A stretch of 64,000 bases of DNA from Bog-473 sp963717455 (GTDB taxonomy: Bacteria > Actinomycetota > Acidimicrobiia > Acidimicrobiales > RAAP-2): the NCBI GenBank assembly GCA_963717455.1, contig OY970336.1, forward strand, positions 4,340,001 to 4,404,000. Direction: 5' to 3'. Under the pieces are notes generated by a model, which saw only the letters and a list, made by a program, of their open reading frames with translations, had not been told where the DNA came from and searched no databases. Both the position numbers and the translations under genes were made by a program. Positions 40,636 through 49,371 of the stretch are shown in pieces (the stretch's first letter is position 1; each line of letters begins with the position of its first letter).

Positions 40636-42066
40636 TCACGTGCGGACGACATCCGGCACGGCCCCCCGCCAGGGTGCGAGGGTCACGACGAAGCGCGAGC
40701 CACCGTCGTAGGTGATGGGCGACTCGGCCCGCACGCTGCAACCCATGGCGGCCGCCAGCTCGGCCACGATGGCCAGCCCGAGCCCCGAGCCCATCCGACG
40801 GTTCGGCCCACGGTCGGCCTGGTAGAAGCGCTCGAACACCCGCGCCAGGTCACCCTCGACAATGCCCGGTCCGTCGTCGTCGACCGTGATCTCACATGCT
40901 CCCGAGGTGGGGTCGTTCGCCAGCCTCACCGACACCGTGGTCCGGGCGAACGTGATCGCGTTCTCGAGGAGATTGGCCAGGAGCTGGGCGAGCCGGTCCG
41001 GGTCCGCCGCCACCGGGAGTCCGGGCGGCGCCGGGGACACCGTGCCTTCGAGCGGCGGCCCGTCGGATCCTTGAACGTCCAACATGACCTGCAAGCCCGA
41101 CTTGGCCGCCGCCGGTCGGAACCCCTCCGTCGTGGTCGTGACCACCTCCGCGGCGTCGGTTGGTCGCAGGGAGATCGACATCTGCCGCGCTTCGAGCTTC
41201 GTCAGGTCGAGCAGGTCGCCAACCAGTCGCTCCAGCCGGCGCGACTCGGCAATGATCACGTCGGCCGCGTGCCCGTCGTCGTCAATCGCCCCGTCATGAA
41301 TGGCCTCGGCGAAGCCGCGGATGGACGTGAGGGGCGTGCGCAGGTCGTGCGAGACCGCCAGCAGGAGGTGGCGCTCCCTGGCACGGCCGTCCTCGAGGCT
41401 CTGCGCCATGTCGTTGATGGAGCCGGCGAGCGAGGTGAACTCGGGGTAGTCGCCGCGGCGGACGGGCACGCGGCTCGCGAGCTCGCCGGAGGCGATGCGT
41501 CCGGTGACCTCCATCGCCTCCACCAGCGGGCGAGCCATGCGACGGCTCATCTGCCAGGCCACCGCAGCGGCCACGAGCAGCGCCGCGCCCCCGGCGACGA
41601 TGAAGTAGCCCCAACTGGGCCCCAATCCGCTGACGTCGCGGGTGAGGAGGATGGCGAGCGTGCCACCCAACCGCAGGCGCAGCCGCTCGGTCTCCGACAG
41701 GTTGATGGGCGCCACGGCGAAGACCAGGTTGCCCGTGCGGCCCGACGTCGTCTGACCCGACTGCACGGCCTGCACGTTGATGTCCTGCGCATTGAGCCCG
41801 TTGGGCAACGGTGTCACGACGTTTCCCGTCCGGTCGATCCTTATGATCTCGGCGTTCTCGAGCTTGAGCGTGGCCTGCACGACGCGTAGGACTTTGACCG
41901 AACGCGTCCCGGTGTCAGACGACGTCAGCGAGTTGGCCTCCGATACCAGTTGCTGTTGCGCCTGGTCGCGCGCCGCGTTGCGAGTCAGGATGAGGCTGCC
42001 GACTCCCGCGATCACGAGGACGACGGCGACCAGGCCCACCATGGCCAGCATCAGGCGGCGGCGCAT
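40636..42066 (-). CDS. Sensor histidine kinase (EnvZ/BaeS-like)
   Basis: 476 residues. Membrane helix 1 (about 5-28), extracytoplasmic sensor region (29-165), helix 2 (about 155-178), HAMP domain (about 178-230), then HisKA with the phospho-acceptor in LLLAVSHDLRTPLTSIRGF, and an ATPase domain with N box LLANLLENAITFA, G1 DDDGPGI and G2 GSGLGLAIV. It autophosphorylates on His and passes the phosphate to the response regulator encoded 3 nt upstream. The sensed signal is not apparent from the short periplasmic domain. Confidence 0.93.
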   Translation of the reverse strand: MRRRLMLAMVGLVAVVLVIAGVGSLILTRNAARDQAQQQLVSEANSLTSSDTGTRSVKVLRVVQATLKLENAEIIRIDRTGNVVTPLPNGLNAQDINVQAVQSGQTTSGRTGNLVFAVAPINLSETERLRLRLGGTLAILLTRDVSGLGPSWGYFIVAGGAALLVAAAVAWQMSRRMARPLVEAMEVTGRIASGELASRVPVRRGDYPEFTSLAGSINDMAQSLEDGRARERHLLLAVSHDLRTPLTSIRGFAEAIHDGAIDDDGHAADVIIAESRRLERLVGDLLDLTKLEARQMSISLRPTDAAEVVTTTTEGFRPAAAKSGLQVMLDVQGSDGPPLEGTVSPAPPGLPVAADPDRLAQLLANLLENAITFARTTVSVRLANDPTSGACEITVDDDGPGIVEGDLARVFERFYQADRGPNRRMGSGLGLAIVAELAAAMGCSVRAESPITYDGGSRFVVTLAPWRGAVPDVVRT

Positions 42067-42069
42067 CGA

Positions 42070-42747
42070 TCAGCCGAACCGGTAGCCCACGCCCCACACC
42101 GTGGCGAGCGGGAGGTCGGACCCGAGCTTCTTGCGCAGCTGGGCCACGTGGACGTCGACCGTACGTTCGTCGCCGTACCAGTCCGTGCCCCACACGCCGT
42201 CGAGGAGCTGCTGGCGCGACAGGGCGAGGCCGAGGTTGTTGGCCAAGAAGGCCAGCAGGTCGAACTCGCGCGTCGTCAGGGCCACGACGGCGCCGCCCTG
42301 ACGCGCCTCGCGGCGGCGCAGGTCGACCTCGAGGTCGCCCACGGCGACGACCTCCTGGGGCGGCGGGCCCTCGCGAGTCCGACGCAGGATGGCGCGCACC
42401 CGCGCCACGAGCTCCCGGGGGGAGAACGGCTTGACCAGGTAATCGTCCGCGCCGAGCTCGAGCCCGAGGATCCGATCCACCTCGTCGTCGCGCGCCGTGA
42501 GGAACAGGACGGGCACGCTGCTGCGCGAGCGGATCTCGCGGCAGACGTCGAAACCGTCCCGCGTGCCCGGCAACCCGACGTCGAGGATGACGATCCAGGG
42601 GTCTTCCTGCTTGAAGATCTCGAGGCCCTTCTCGCCGTCGGCCGCCAGCAGGACGCGATAGCCCTCTCGCCGCAGGTAGAGGTCGACCAGGTCGGCGATG
42701 TGCGGGTCGTCCTCCACGACGACCACCGTTCCGTTCTCCGCGCTCAC
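42070..42747 (-). CDS. OmpR/PhoB-family response regulator
   Basis: 225 residues. Receiver domain: VVVVEDDPHIADL (acidic pair), phospho-acceptor Asp in IVILDVGLPG, Thr in LFLTARD and Lys in LVKPFSPREL. C-terminal winged helix about 130-225, with LTTREFDLLAFLANN, SRQQLLDGVWG, and RTVDVHVAQLRKKLG as recognition helix, ending GVGYRFG. Partner of the kinase that follows. The ~150-bp region upstream, toward the divergent secreted-protein gene, may contain its binding sites. Confidence 0.93.
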   Translation of the reverse strand: MSAENGTVVVVEDDPHIADLVDLYLRREGYRVLLAADGEKGLEIFKQEDPWIVILDVGLPGTRDGFDVCREIRSRSSVPVLFLTARDDEVDRILGLELGADDYLVKPFSPRELVARVRAILRRTREGPPPQEVVAVGDLEVDLRRREARQGGAVVALTTREFDLLAFLANNLGLALSRQQLLDGVWGTDWYGDERTVDVHVAQLRKKLGSDLPLATVWGVGYRFG

Positions 42748-42897
42748 CTACCTAGCCTGGCACCTCCCACACCCCGAATTGCCGGATTGTGGCCATCCAT
42801 TACAGAACCCTCACGTTTGCAAACACCCCCTTCACCAGGCGCGCTCATCATGAGGGCACAGGCCCTCCGAAGGGGAGCCCGGACGAGAGGAGCACCC

Positions 42898-43686
42898 ATG
42901 TCGAGTGTGCGGACTCATCTGTTCCGCCTCGCGCCGCCCTGGCGTCTGCCGGCATCCTGGGCACGCTCACCGGATTCGCCCGGCGCGGCGACGTCCCAGG
43001 GGAGCGCCGGTTCGGCGAACGGCTCGGGCAACAGTGGCTCCAGAGCCGTGCCGGCCACCCTCGATGGGATCAAGGACAAGGCGAACACGGACGTCACCAA
43101 CCGGGTCAACGATCTCAACGCGGCGGTCGCCAAGGTCAACGCGGCCAAGGGGCTCGGTTCGGGCCAGGCGACCCTCGTGACCTACCTGGGCACCGACATC
43201 TCGCCGTTGCAGCAGCTGAACCAGAAGATTCAGGGAGATGCCACGGTGAAGCAGGCGGCCGAGGACTTCTCCACCATCTTCACCGGGTACCGCGTCTACG
43301 TCCTCGTGCTCCCGGATCGCCGCCGAAGCCGACCCGGCCACCAACACCGCCATCCCGAGGTTCACCGCGGACTCCTCGAAGGGCAGGGACTCGTCAACCC
43401 ACAGAACCAGGGGCAGCTCCAGCCGCTGATCGACGACCTGAACAGTCAGATCAGCGTGGCCACGAACGCGACAACGGGCTGGCGGCCACCGTGCTCGCCG
43501 ACACCCCGGTGCAGTGGAATGCGAACAGCAACCTGCTCTCGCCGTCCACGTCCACCGCCCTGACGGCTGACGCCGCTCTCGAGAAGGGACGGACGGACGT
43601 CGCGCAGATACGCCAGCTCCTCATGGGCGCAGCCGCCGCAACCTCCGGCTCGAAGCTGAAGGGCGCGGGGGCCGGCCGGCCGTCGA
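42898..43686 (+). pseudogene. Secreted helical protein with about five frameshifts
   Basis: ATG 42898 with GAGAGGAG upstream. Reading across frames gives a coherent protein: signal-peptide-like ALASAGILGTLTGFA (in another frame), then VPATLDGIKDKANTDVTNRVNDLNAAVAKVN and LVTYLGTDISPLQQLNQKIQ, then RIAAEADPATNTAIPRF, QGLVNPQNQGQLQPLIDDLN, and finally ATVLADTPVQWNANSNLLSP to about 43680. The frame changes near 42945, 42985, 43315, 43385 and 43475. A dispensable exported coiled-coil-like protein is implied. Family unknown to me. So many shifts in 800 bp point to a true pseudogene or a poor-quality stretch. It faces the 3' end of the aldehyde dehydrogenase gene. Confidence 0.65.
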
Positions 43687-45132
43687 CTACGAGAGCAGCG
43701 ACGCCGTGTTGATATTCAGCCCGTTGTCCGCCTTGGAGCGGTGCACGACCTGGAACTCGGAGAACTCGGCCAGTCCCCACGGGCCGTTCTCCACGCCGAT
43801 GCCGCTCCACTTGAAGCCGCCGAAGGGCTGCTGCGGTGAGAGGGCGAGGTGCGTGTTGACCCAGGCGGTGCCACACTCGAGCTGCGCGGCCACCGCCGCG
43901 GCGCGGTCGGTGTCCGCGCCCCACACGGATCCCGAGAGTCCGAAGTGGGTGGCGTTGGCCCGGTCGATGGCGTCGCCCAGGTCCCGGTACGACACGACCG
44001 GGAGCGCCGGCCCGAACTGCTCCTCGTCGACGATCCTCGTCCCGTCGGACAGCCCCGCCAGGATGGTGGGTTCGAAGAAGTAGCCGGCCCGGTCGATCGC
44101 CTTGCCTCCCGTCACTGCGGTGGCGCCGTTGGACAGCGCGTCGGCCACCAGCTCCTTGACCCGCTCGTACTGGGGCTCGTTGTTGATGGGCCCGAGCTTC
44201 ACGCCCTCCTCGGTGCCCTCGCCCACCTTGATCGACCGGGCGTGCTGCGCCAGCCCCTCGACGACCTCGTCATAGAGGGCCTCGGGGACGTACACCCGCT
44301 TGATGGCCGAGCACACCTGTCCGTTGTTGTTGAACGCGCCGGCGAAGATGGCCGAGGCCACGACGGCCGGGTCGGCGTCGTCGAGCACGATGGCCGGGTC
44401 GTTGCCGCCGAGCTCGAGCGTGACACGCTTGAGGTCGGGCGCCGCTGACATGGCGACCTTCTTGCCCGTCTCCACCGAGCCGGTGAAGCTGACCTTGCGC
44501 GGCACCGGGTGTGAGGTCATCCAGGCGCCGAGCTCGTCGCCGCCGCTCACGATGTTGACCACTCCGGGCGGGAACACGTCGCGCAGCAGCTCCCCGACCT
44601 TCAGTGTGGTCAGCGGCGTGTAGGGCGAGGGCTTCAGGACCAGCGTGTTGCCCGCCAGGAGCGCCGGTGCGATCTTCCAGAACGCCAGCGTCAAGGGGAA
44701 GTTCCACGGCGTGATGGCGGCGACAACGCCCAGGGGGCGGCGCGCCAGCTCGACGTAGGCCTCGTCGTCGTCCTGAATGATCTGGGGCTGCATCTCGAGG
44801 TTGGCGAAGTACTGGCTCCAGATCGCCGCTGCGAAGACCTCGATCCCGGCGTCGCTCAACGGCTTGCCCTGTTCGGCCGTGAGGACCGGTGCCAGCTCGG
44901 TCCCCGACGCCAGCAGCACGTCGGCCGCCCGCAGCAGAACGGCACGCCGCGCCGCCTCGTCGGCCTTCCAGTCGCGCGCTGCCTTTGCCGCGGCGTCGAA
45001 TGCGGCATCGAGCTGCTGGCGGGTGCACTCGGGTGCCTGGGCGAAGACCTCACCCGTGGCCGGGTTACGGACGCCGAACGTCCCCTCGGTCGGTGCGGCT
45101 TCCCCCGCGATGGTCATGACGAACTCGGGCAT
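43687..45132 (-). CDS. NAD(P)-dependent aldehyde dehydrogenase
   Basis: 481 residues from ATG 45132, with GAGGAG 5 nt upstream; the frame goes on to 45408 without conserved sequence. Oxidises an aldehyde to the acid. Motifs: AAITPWNFPLTL and LKPSPYTPLTTL (cofactor binding), FTGSVETGK, catalytic general base in TLELGGNDPAIV, nucleophile Cys in NNNGQVCSAIKR, and EEQFGPALPVV. Full-length, class of betaine/succinate-semialdehyde-type enzymes. Divergent from the amine oxidase; together they could turn an amine into an aldehyde and then an acid, as in polyamine or aromatic-amine breakdown (inference). Confidence 0.93.
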   Translation of the reverse strand: MPEFVMTIAGEAAPTEGTFGVRNPATGEVFAQAPECTRQQLDAAFDAAAKAARDWKADEAARRAVLLRAADVLLASGTELAPVLTAEQGKPLSDAGIEVFAAAIWSQYFANLEMQPQIIQDDDEAYVELARRPLGVVAAITPWNFPLTLAFWKIAPALLAGNTLVLKPSPYTPLTTLKVGELLRDVFPPGVVNIVSGGDELGAWMTSHPVPRKVSFTGSVETGKKVAMSAAPDLKRVTLELGGNDPAIVLDDADPAVVASAIFAGAFNNNGQVCSAIKRVYVPEALYDEVVEGLAQHARSIKVGEGTEEGVKLGPINNEPQYERVKELVADALSNGATAVTGGKAIDRAGYFFEPTILAGLSDGTRIVDEEQFGPALPVVSYRDLGDAIDRANATHFGLSGSVWGADTDRAAAVAAQLECGTAWVNTHLALSPQQPFGGFKWSGIGVENGPWGLAEFSEFQVVHRSKADNGLNINTASLLS

Positions 45133-45287
45133 GGCGCTCCTCGACTCTTGCTCGCGGGAGGCGGTCCCCGACCCCCGGCCGGACTCTTGTCCAGCGCGAT
45201 CCTCCCACCGATCTCCCACGGGCTCAATGGGCCGGGGAGCACTACCCTCCCTGGGCGGCCACAGGTACGGATGGAGGTGGTGACGCC

Positions 45288-46670
45288 ATGGTGACGGCGA
45301 CCGGACCCATGAGGGCCGACGTCTGCGTCGTCGGGGCCGGTCTGGCCGGGCTGACGGCGGCCCGCCGGCTCTCCCAAGCCGGCCGATCGGTGGTCGTCCT
45401 CGAAGCAAGAGACCGTGTCGGTGGGCGGGTCTGGACCTGGACCTCGGGTGCGGGAGTGCCGGTCGACATGGGTGGGTGCTTCGTCGGCCCCGGTCACGAT
45501 CGCATGCACGCGCTGACCAAGGAGATGGGTGTCACCACCTTCAAGACCTTCGTGGACGGCGACAACGTGCTGGCCACGGCTGGAACGGTCCGTCGCTACC
45601 GGGGCGACATTCCGCGTCTCAGCCCTGTCGCACTGGTGAGCGCAGGGCAGGCCATCGTCCGCATGAACGTCATGGCCAAGAAGGTTCCGGTCGACGCACC
45701 GTGGCAGGCTCCACGTGCCGCCGCGTGGGACGCGCAGTCGGTGCGGGCGTGGCTGAACCGGACTCGGGTCCCGAGCGGGCTGGCGCGCGACCTCGTCGAG
45801 GCGACCGTGCGGGCGTGCTTCGCCTGTGACCTCTCCGAGGTGTCGTTGCTCAACTGGCTCTTTCTCGCCCATTCCGCCGGCGGCATCGAGTCCCTGATGA
45901 ACATCGCGGGCGGCTACCAGGACTCCCAATTCGCAGGCGGCGTCGGGCAGGTACCCGACGCCATGGCGGCTGAGCTCGGTGACGCCGTCGTGCTCGGCGC
46001 ACCAGTGGGCGCCGTCGTCCAGGACTCCGACGGCGTGCGGGTTTCGAGCCCCGTCGCGACGGTCACGGCCCGCCGAGTCGTGCTCGCACTGCCCCGCGCA
46101 CTGGCCGCCGGGATCCAATTCGACCCCGCGCTCCCGGGGGACCACGCGCTGCTCCTCCATCAGGTGCCCGCCGGCACGGAGGTCAAGACGGTCGCGATCT
46201 ACGACGAGCCGTTCTGGCGCGCCGACGGCATCTCGGGCGCGACCGTCGCCACCGACGATCCCATTGAGGTGACGCTGGACACGTCGCAACCGGGCCACGG
46301 ACATGGTGTCATCGGCACCTATGCGGCGGGCCCTCGGGCGCGTGCCCTGTGGTCCATGGGCAAGGACGGACGCCGCACCGAGTTGCTGCGGATGCTGACG
46401 ACACGTCTGGGGCCGAGAGCGGCCCGGCCGCTCGAGATCCTCGAGGTCAATTGGGCCGAGGAGCGCTGGACGCGAGGCTGCTCCATGGGCCACTTCCCGA
46501 CGGGAGTCCTCACCCAGTACGGCCGGCGGCTGCGCGAGCCGGTCGGGCGTCTGCACTGGGCCGGCACCGAGACGGCGTCGACGTCATACGGCGCGATGGA
46601 CGGCGCCGTGCGCTCGGGCGAGCGGGTGTGTGAGGAGATCCTGCGGGCTGAGACCTTAGCTTGCAATTAA
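45288..46670 (+). CDS. Flavin amine oxidase, C-terminus completed by the IS
   Basis: 460 residues from GTG/ATG region at 45288. FAD-binding dinucleotide fold CVVGAGLAGLTAARRL, the GG-doublet block VVLEARDRVGGRVWTW, and the C-terminal FAD motif GRLHWAGTETASTSYGAMDGAV typical of monoamine-oxidase/putrescine-oxidase-like enzymes. NWAEERWTRGCS matches the region near the covalent-flavin or flavin-contact Cys of MAO. The IS inserted at codon 455: the last residues TLACN and the TAA stop (46668-46670) are read from the left terminal inverted repeat, so the native tail is replaced. The core enzyme should be intact. Confidence 0.9.
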   Translation: MVTATGPMRADVCVVGAGLAGLTAARRLSQAGRSVVVLEARDRVGGRVWTWTSGAGVPVDMGGCFVGPGHDRMHALTKEMGVTTFKTFVDGDNVLATAGTVRRYRGDIPRLSPVALVSAGQAIVRMNVMAKKVPVDAPWQAPRAAAWDAQSVRAWLNRTRVPSGLARDLVEATVRACFACDLSEVSLLNWLFLAHSAGGIESLMNIAGGYQDSQFAGGVGQVPDAMAAELGDAVVLGAPVGAVVQDSDGVRVSSPVATVTARRVVLALPRALAAGIQFDPALPGDHALLLHQVPAGTEVKTVAIYDEPFWRADGISGATVATDDPIEVTLDTSQPGHGHGVIGTYAAGPRARALWSMGKDGRRTELLRMLTTRLGPRAARPLEILEVNWAEERWTRGCSMGHFPTGVLTQYGRRLREPVGRLHWAGTETASTSYGAMDGAVRSGERVCEEILRAETLACN

Positions 46671-46672
46671 AC
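46654..46672 (+). repeat. IS left terminal inverted repeat
   Basis: CCTTAGCTTGCAATTAAAC; perfect match to the right end. AT-rich compared with the surrounding DNA. Confidence 0.93.
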
Positions 46673-46685
46673 CCCCGGTCGCTGT

Positions 46686-48035
46686 TCAAGCTGCCTTCTT
46701 GACCGCCGGATAGCGCTTTCTGGGCGGTTTTCGCGTTCCTTTGGGTCGCCCCGGTCCCGGGGTCGAGGGTTTCGGTGGGTGGGCGGGTGTGCCGAGGTGT
46801 GCACGCAGTCGCCGAAACCCTCTGCGGACTCGCGCTGGGGTGAGTTTGTTCGGGTCGCACGGTCGTTCCCAAGGCAGTCGGAGGTCGTCGACGAGCTGAC
46901 GAGCGAGACGAAGCTGTGTGTAGGCGGCAAGGACCAACCAACTCCACCGGTCGGCCTGTTCGGGCATCTGCAGCGACGGTGTCGTCCATCCCAATGTCCC
47001 CTTCATGAACCGGAAGGTGTGCTCGATGTCGAACCGACGCAGATAGGCCCGCCAGCACAGATCGAGGTCGGGCTCGCCGTCACCAGACCACCACAGCCAC
47101 AGGGTCTTTTTGATCCGTCCTGCCGGCTTTGGTAGGTGTTCGACCTCGACCCGGATGACACTGCCTTTGATGATCGGCGGTTCCTCACAGTCGCGCCAGC
47201 GCCCCCGGCCATGCAGTCTCGGATGCAGGTTGTGCCAGGCCGCCACCGTGACCTTCCCGTAGCGGCGGACGGTGGTGATGAGTTCAGCGTCGGGAGCGGT
47301 CCAGGTCTCCTCGTTGGAAAGCATGAAGCGGGGGCCGTGACGCGGCGGACGACCCCGTGCTCCGTCGGTGCGAGGCTCGGGGTCGGGATGGAAGACCCGG
47401 GTCGAGGCAATGCGCACCAGCACCTCGGCCCGGGTGTCGGTGAGCCCGTGGCCGAGGGCGATGCCGTCATAGCCGGCGTCGAAGACAAAGAGAGGGACAT
47501 CGCCGTCATCTGGTAGGAGGCCGACGAGGCGCTTGACTTGATCGATGGTGGCGTCCGCTGCCTCCATGGACGGGCTGATGCGCAGGACGTCGAGTGGAGC
47601 GGTCCAGCTGTCGGGCGCCCAGTTCAGCTGGCTGATCCACTGATAGGACCACCCGGCCACGATGGGCTGGCCGGCGGAGTGCTTGGAAGCCGAGTAGTGG
47701 AAGCCCCGTTCGGGGCTGCACTCGGCATCGCAGCGGTCCCAGGTCGAGGCATCGACGGCAAAGACCAAGGGCCACTCTTTGGGACGGTGCTCGACCAGCA
47801 ACTGGCGAAGCCGAACTTCGTCGACGTCTCCCTCGGCCAAGGACTTGTAGAGACTGCCGTGGCTGCGCCGGAACTCCGGCTCGAGGCTGAGGGAGGGCAC
47901 CGATCCGACCGGGGCCGGTGAGCACAGCACTGCATCGCAGAGCTCGAAGAGAGCGTCTCCCCAGGGCGAGAGGCAGCGGTGGAGCGACGAACGGAAGTCC
48001 CTCACCTCGGCAATGGACCGGTCGGAGGATCCCAT
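46686..48035 (-). CDS. DDE-superfamily transposase
   Basis: 449 residues from ATG 48035; the longer frame to 48248 runs through the divergent gene and is rejected. The start MGSSDRSIAEVRDFRSSLH and layout match a transposase family common in actinobacteria (often named NF041680-type, IS701/IS4-like). Probable DDE carboxylates: VFAVDASTWDR (first Asp), VFDAGYDG (second Asp), and a Glu in RFDIEHTFRFMKGTLGW (the Y/F-x-I-E block). C-terminus is Lys/Pro/Arg-rich. It cuts and rejoins the element at its terminal repeats. Its start codon directly abuts the palindrome at 48036-48059, so expression is probably controlled there. Confidence 0.9.
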   Translation of the reverse strand: MGSSDRSIAEVRDFRSSLHRCLSPWGDALFELCDAVLCSPAPVGSVPSLSLEPEFRRSHGSLYKSLAEGDVDEVRLRQLLVEHRPKEWPLVFAVDASTWDRCDAECSPERGFHYSASKHSAGQPIVAGWSYQWISQLNWAPDSWTAPLDVLRISPSMEAADATIDQVKRLVGLLPDDGDVPLFVFDAGYDGIALGHGLTDTRAEVLVRIASTRVFHPDPEPRTDGARGRPPRHGPRFMLSNEETWTAPDAELITTVRRYGKVTVAAWHNLHPRLHGRGRWRDCEEPPIIKGSVIRVEVEHLPKPAGRIKKTLWLWWSGDGEPDLDLCWRAYLRRFDIEHTFRFMKGTLGWTTPSLQMPEQADRWSWLVLAAYTQLRLARQLVDDLRLPWERPCDPNKLTPARVRRGFRRLRAHLGTPAHPPKPSTPGPGRPKGTRKPPRKRYPAVKKAA

Positions 48036-48059
48036 GCAGACAGTATGCTTACTGTCTGC
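48036..48059. promoter_or_regulatory. Perfect 10-bp inverted repeat between the two IS genes
   Basis: GCAGACAGTA (48036-48045), 4-nt centre TGCT, TACTGTCTGC (48050-48059). It touches the transposase start codon and lies 40 nt before the ATG of the divergent small gene. Either a two-fold operator that shuts both genes, or a hairpin in the transposase mRNA that hides its start. Confidence 0.75.
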
Positions 48060-48099
48060 GGACCAATGAGGGATGCTGGTCGTGGACACAAGGAGCGCA

Positions 48100-48459
48100 A
48101 TGGCACGGACGAGGGTCGAGGAGCGGCTGGCCGAGTACGACCGGCGACACAAAGAGTTGGCGGCCCAGATCGCCGAGATCGGGATCGTTGCCGCCGGCAG
48201 TGTGACTCGCCGTTTCACCCACTGCACGTCGGTCGGCTGCCGATGCAACGCTGACCCGCCTACTCCTCACGGGCCCTACTGGCAGTGGACCGCGAAGGTG
48301 AACGGCAAGACGGTGACCAAGCGACTGACTGACCGAGAAGCGCAGCTCTATCAGGAGTGGATCGGCAACGACCGCCGCATCAAGACGCTGCTCAATCAGA
48401 TCCGAAAGGTGGATGCGAAGGCCACCGAACTGCTCTTGAAGGAAGCCATTAGCGGCTAG
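48100..48459 (+). CDS. DUF6788-like small protein carried by the IS
   Basis: 119 residues from ATG 48100 with AAGGAG 4 nt upstream (preferred over ATG 48073). N-terminal helix MARTRVEERLAEYDRRHKEL, then a core with conserved Cys (HCTSVGCRCN) and PHGPYWQW, TKRLTDREAQLY and a helical tail. The GC-x-C ... HGPY-W pattern is that of the DUF6788 family, small proteins often seen beside transposases; function unknown, a zinc-binding accessory or regulator is possible. It is transcribed away from the transposase across the palindrome, so it could be the repressor of the element (inference). Confidence 0.75.
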   Translation: MARTRVEERLAEYDRRHKELAAQIAEIGIVAAGSVTRRFTHCTSVGCRCNADPPTPHGPYWQWTAKVNGKTVTKRLTDREAQLYQEWIGNDRRIKTLLNQIRKVDAKATELLLKEAISG

Positions 48460-48466
48460 GGCGAAC

Positions 48467-48485
48467 GTTTAATTGCAAGCTAAGG
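48467..48485 (-). repeat. IS right terminal inverted repeat
   Basis: Reverse complement of CCTTAGCTTGCAATTAAAC, perfect over 19 bp. Pairing ends exactly where the flanks start to differ. Confidence 0.93.
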
Positions 48486-48495
48486 ACGTGGCGGC

Positions 48496-49347
48496 CTATG
48501 GGCCCATCCCGTCGGGCCGCGGCCCGGGACCCGAGCCGACGCCCAGCTTCTCGCGGAAGAAGCTGAGCGTCTGGTCGAGCGCCGCCCGGGTGGGCGAGCC
48601 CTCCTTGTCGACGAGGTGTTCGGTCAACACCGAATGCGCGTTCTTCGGGTGCCCGTAGGGGTTCCCCGGCGCCGAGTCGATCTCCACCGCGATGAACGCG
48701 TCGCCGAGCTCACGCCGCAGGGTCTCGAAGCGCTCTTCGAAGCAGAATGGGTCGTTGGTGAAGCGCAGCCCGAGCAGACAGGTGCCCGCTGCGGTGCGCT
48801 CCTTGACCCGGGCCAGGTCCGCCTCGGAGATCCCGATGTCCGCCTTGAACCTCTTGGAGATCGGGAAGGGGAGCGACGGCTGGCTCAGGACCGGAGCGAG
48901 CACGACGTCGTCGACCATCATGGCCAGCGCGAAGCCACCGGTGAAGCACATGCCCACCACGCCGACGCCGGGCCCACCGCAGCGCTCGTGCTCGGCGGCG
49001 GCCAGCTTGCGCAGCCACACGGTGACGGGGCTGGTCTTCTTCAGCGCGAACGCAGAGAACTCACGCGAAACGCAGGCGGGCCCGATCGACGTGAGGGCGT
49101 ACCCCCCCGACGCCGGGCGCCCCGGCTCGCCGAACAGGCTCGGCAGGACGGCGGTGCACCCCGCCGCCGCCACGCGGCGGCCGAACTCGGCCACCCGCGG
49201 CGTGATGCCGGGGATCTCGCTGATCACGATCACCGCTGGGCCCTCCCCGCTGCGGTAGACGTCGCGCTGCTTGCCGTCGGCCTCGAACGACTCCTTGGTG
49301 AATCCCTCGAGCACGGCCTGCCACCTGACCTCATCGCCCGTCGCCAT
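48496..49347 (-). CDS. Dienelactone-hydrolase-family protein
   Basis: 283 residues from ATG 49347. Alpha/beta hydrolase with a Cys nucleophile in VGVVGMCFTGGFA (G-x-C-x-G-G as in dienelactone hydrolase), oxyanion region VISEIPGITPRV, probable Asp and His in the C-terminal part (VEIDSAPGNPYG and KNAHSVLTEHLV). The family hydrolyses lactones and other esters. A 24-bp gap separates it from the divergent thiolase-like gene. Its 3' end is only 10 bp from the IS. Confidence 0.88.
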   Translation of the reverse strand: MATGDEVRWQAVLEGFTKESFEADGKQRDVYRSGEGPAVIVISEIPGITPRVAEFGRRVAAAGCTAVLPSLFGEPGRPASGGYALTSIGPACVSREFSAFALKKTSPVTVWLRKLAAAEHERCGGPGVGVVGMCFTGGFALAMMVDDVVLAPVLSQPSLPFPISKRFKADIGISEADLARVKERTAAGTCLLGLRFTNDPFCFEERFETLRRELGDAFIAVEIDSAPGNPYGHPKNAHSVLTEHLVDKEGSPTRAALDQTLSFFREKLGVGSGPGPRPDGMGP

Positions 49348-49371
49348 GGCCGGACCGTAGCATCCACCGTC

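Larger units (their letters stand above)
46654..48485. mobile_element. Complete insertion sequence, 1832 bp
   Basis: Perfect 19-bp terminal inverted repeats: CCTTAGCTTGCAATTAAAC at 46654-46672 and its reverse complement at 48467-48485. Inside are a minus-strand DDE-type transposase and a divergent small gene, with a perfect palindrome between them. I see no clear target-site duplication: left flank ends GCTGAGA, right flank begins ACGTGG. It sits between two convergent genes, 10 bp from the stop of the hydrolase on the right. Intact ends and frame suggest recent insertion. Confidence 0.93.

Noticed and set aside
46654..48485. Target-site duplication of the IS
   Set aside because: Flanks GCTGAGA and ACGTGG share no more than one base; no duplication can be supported.
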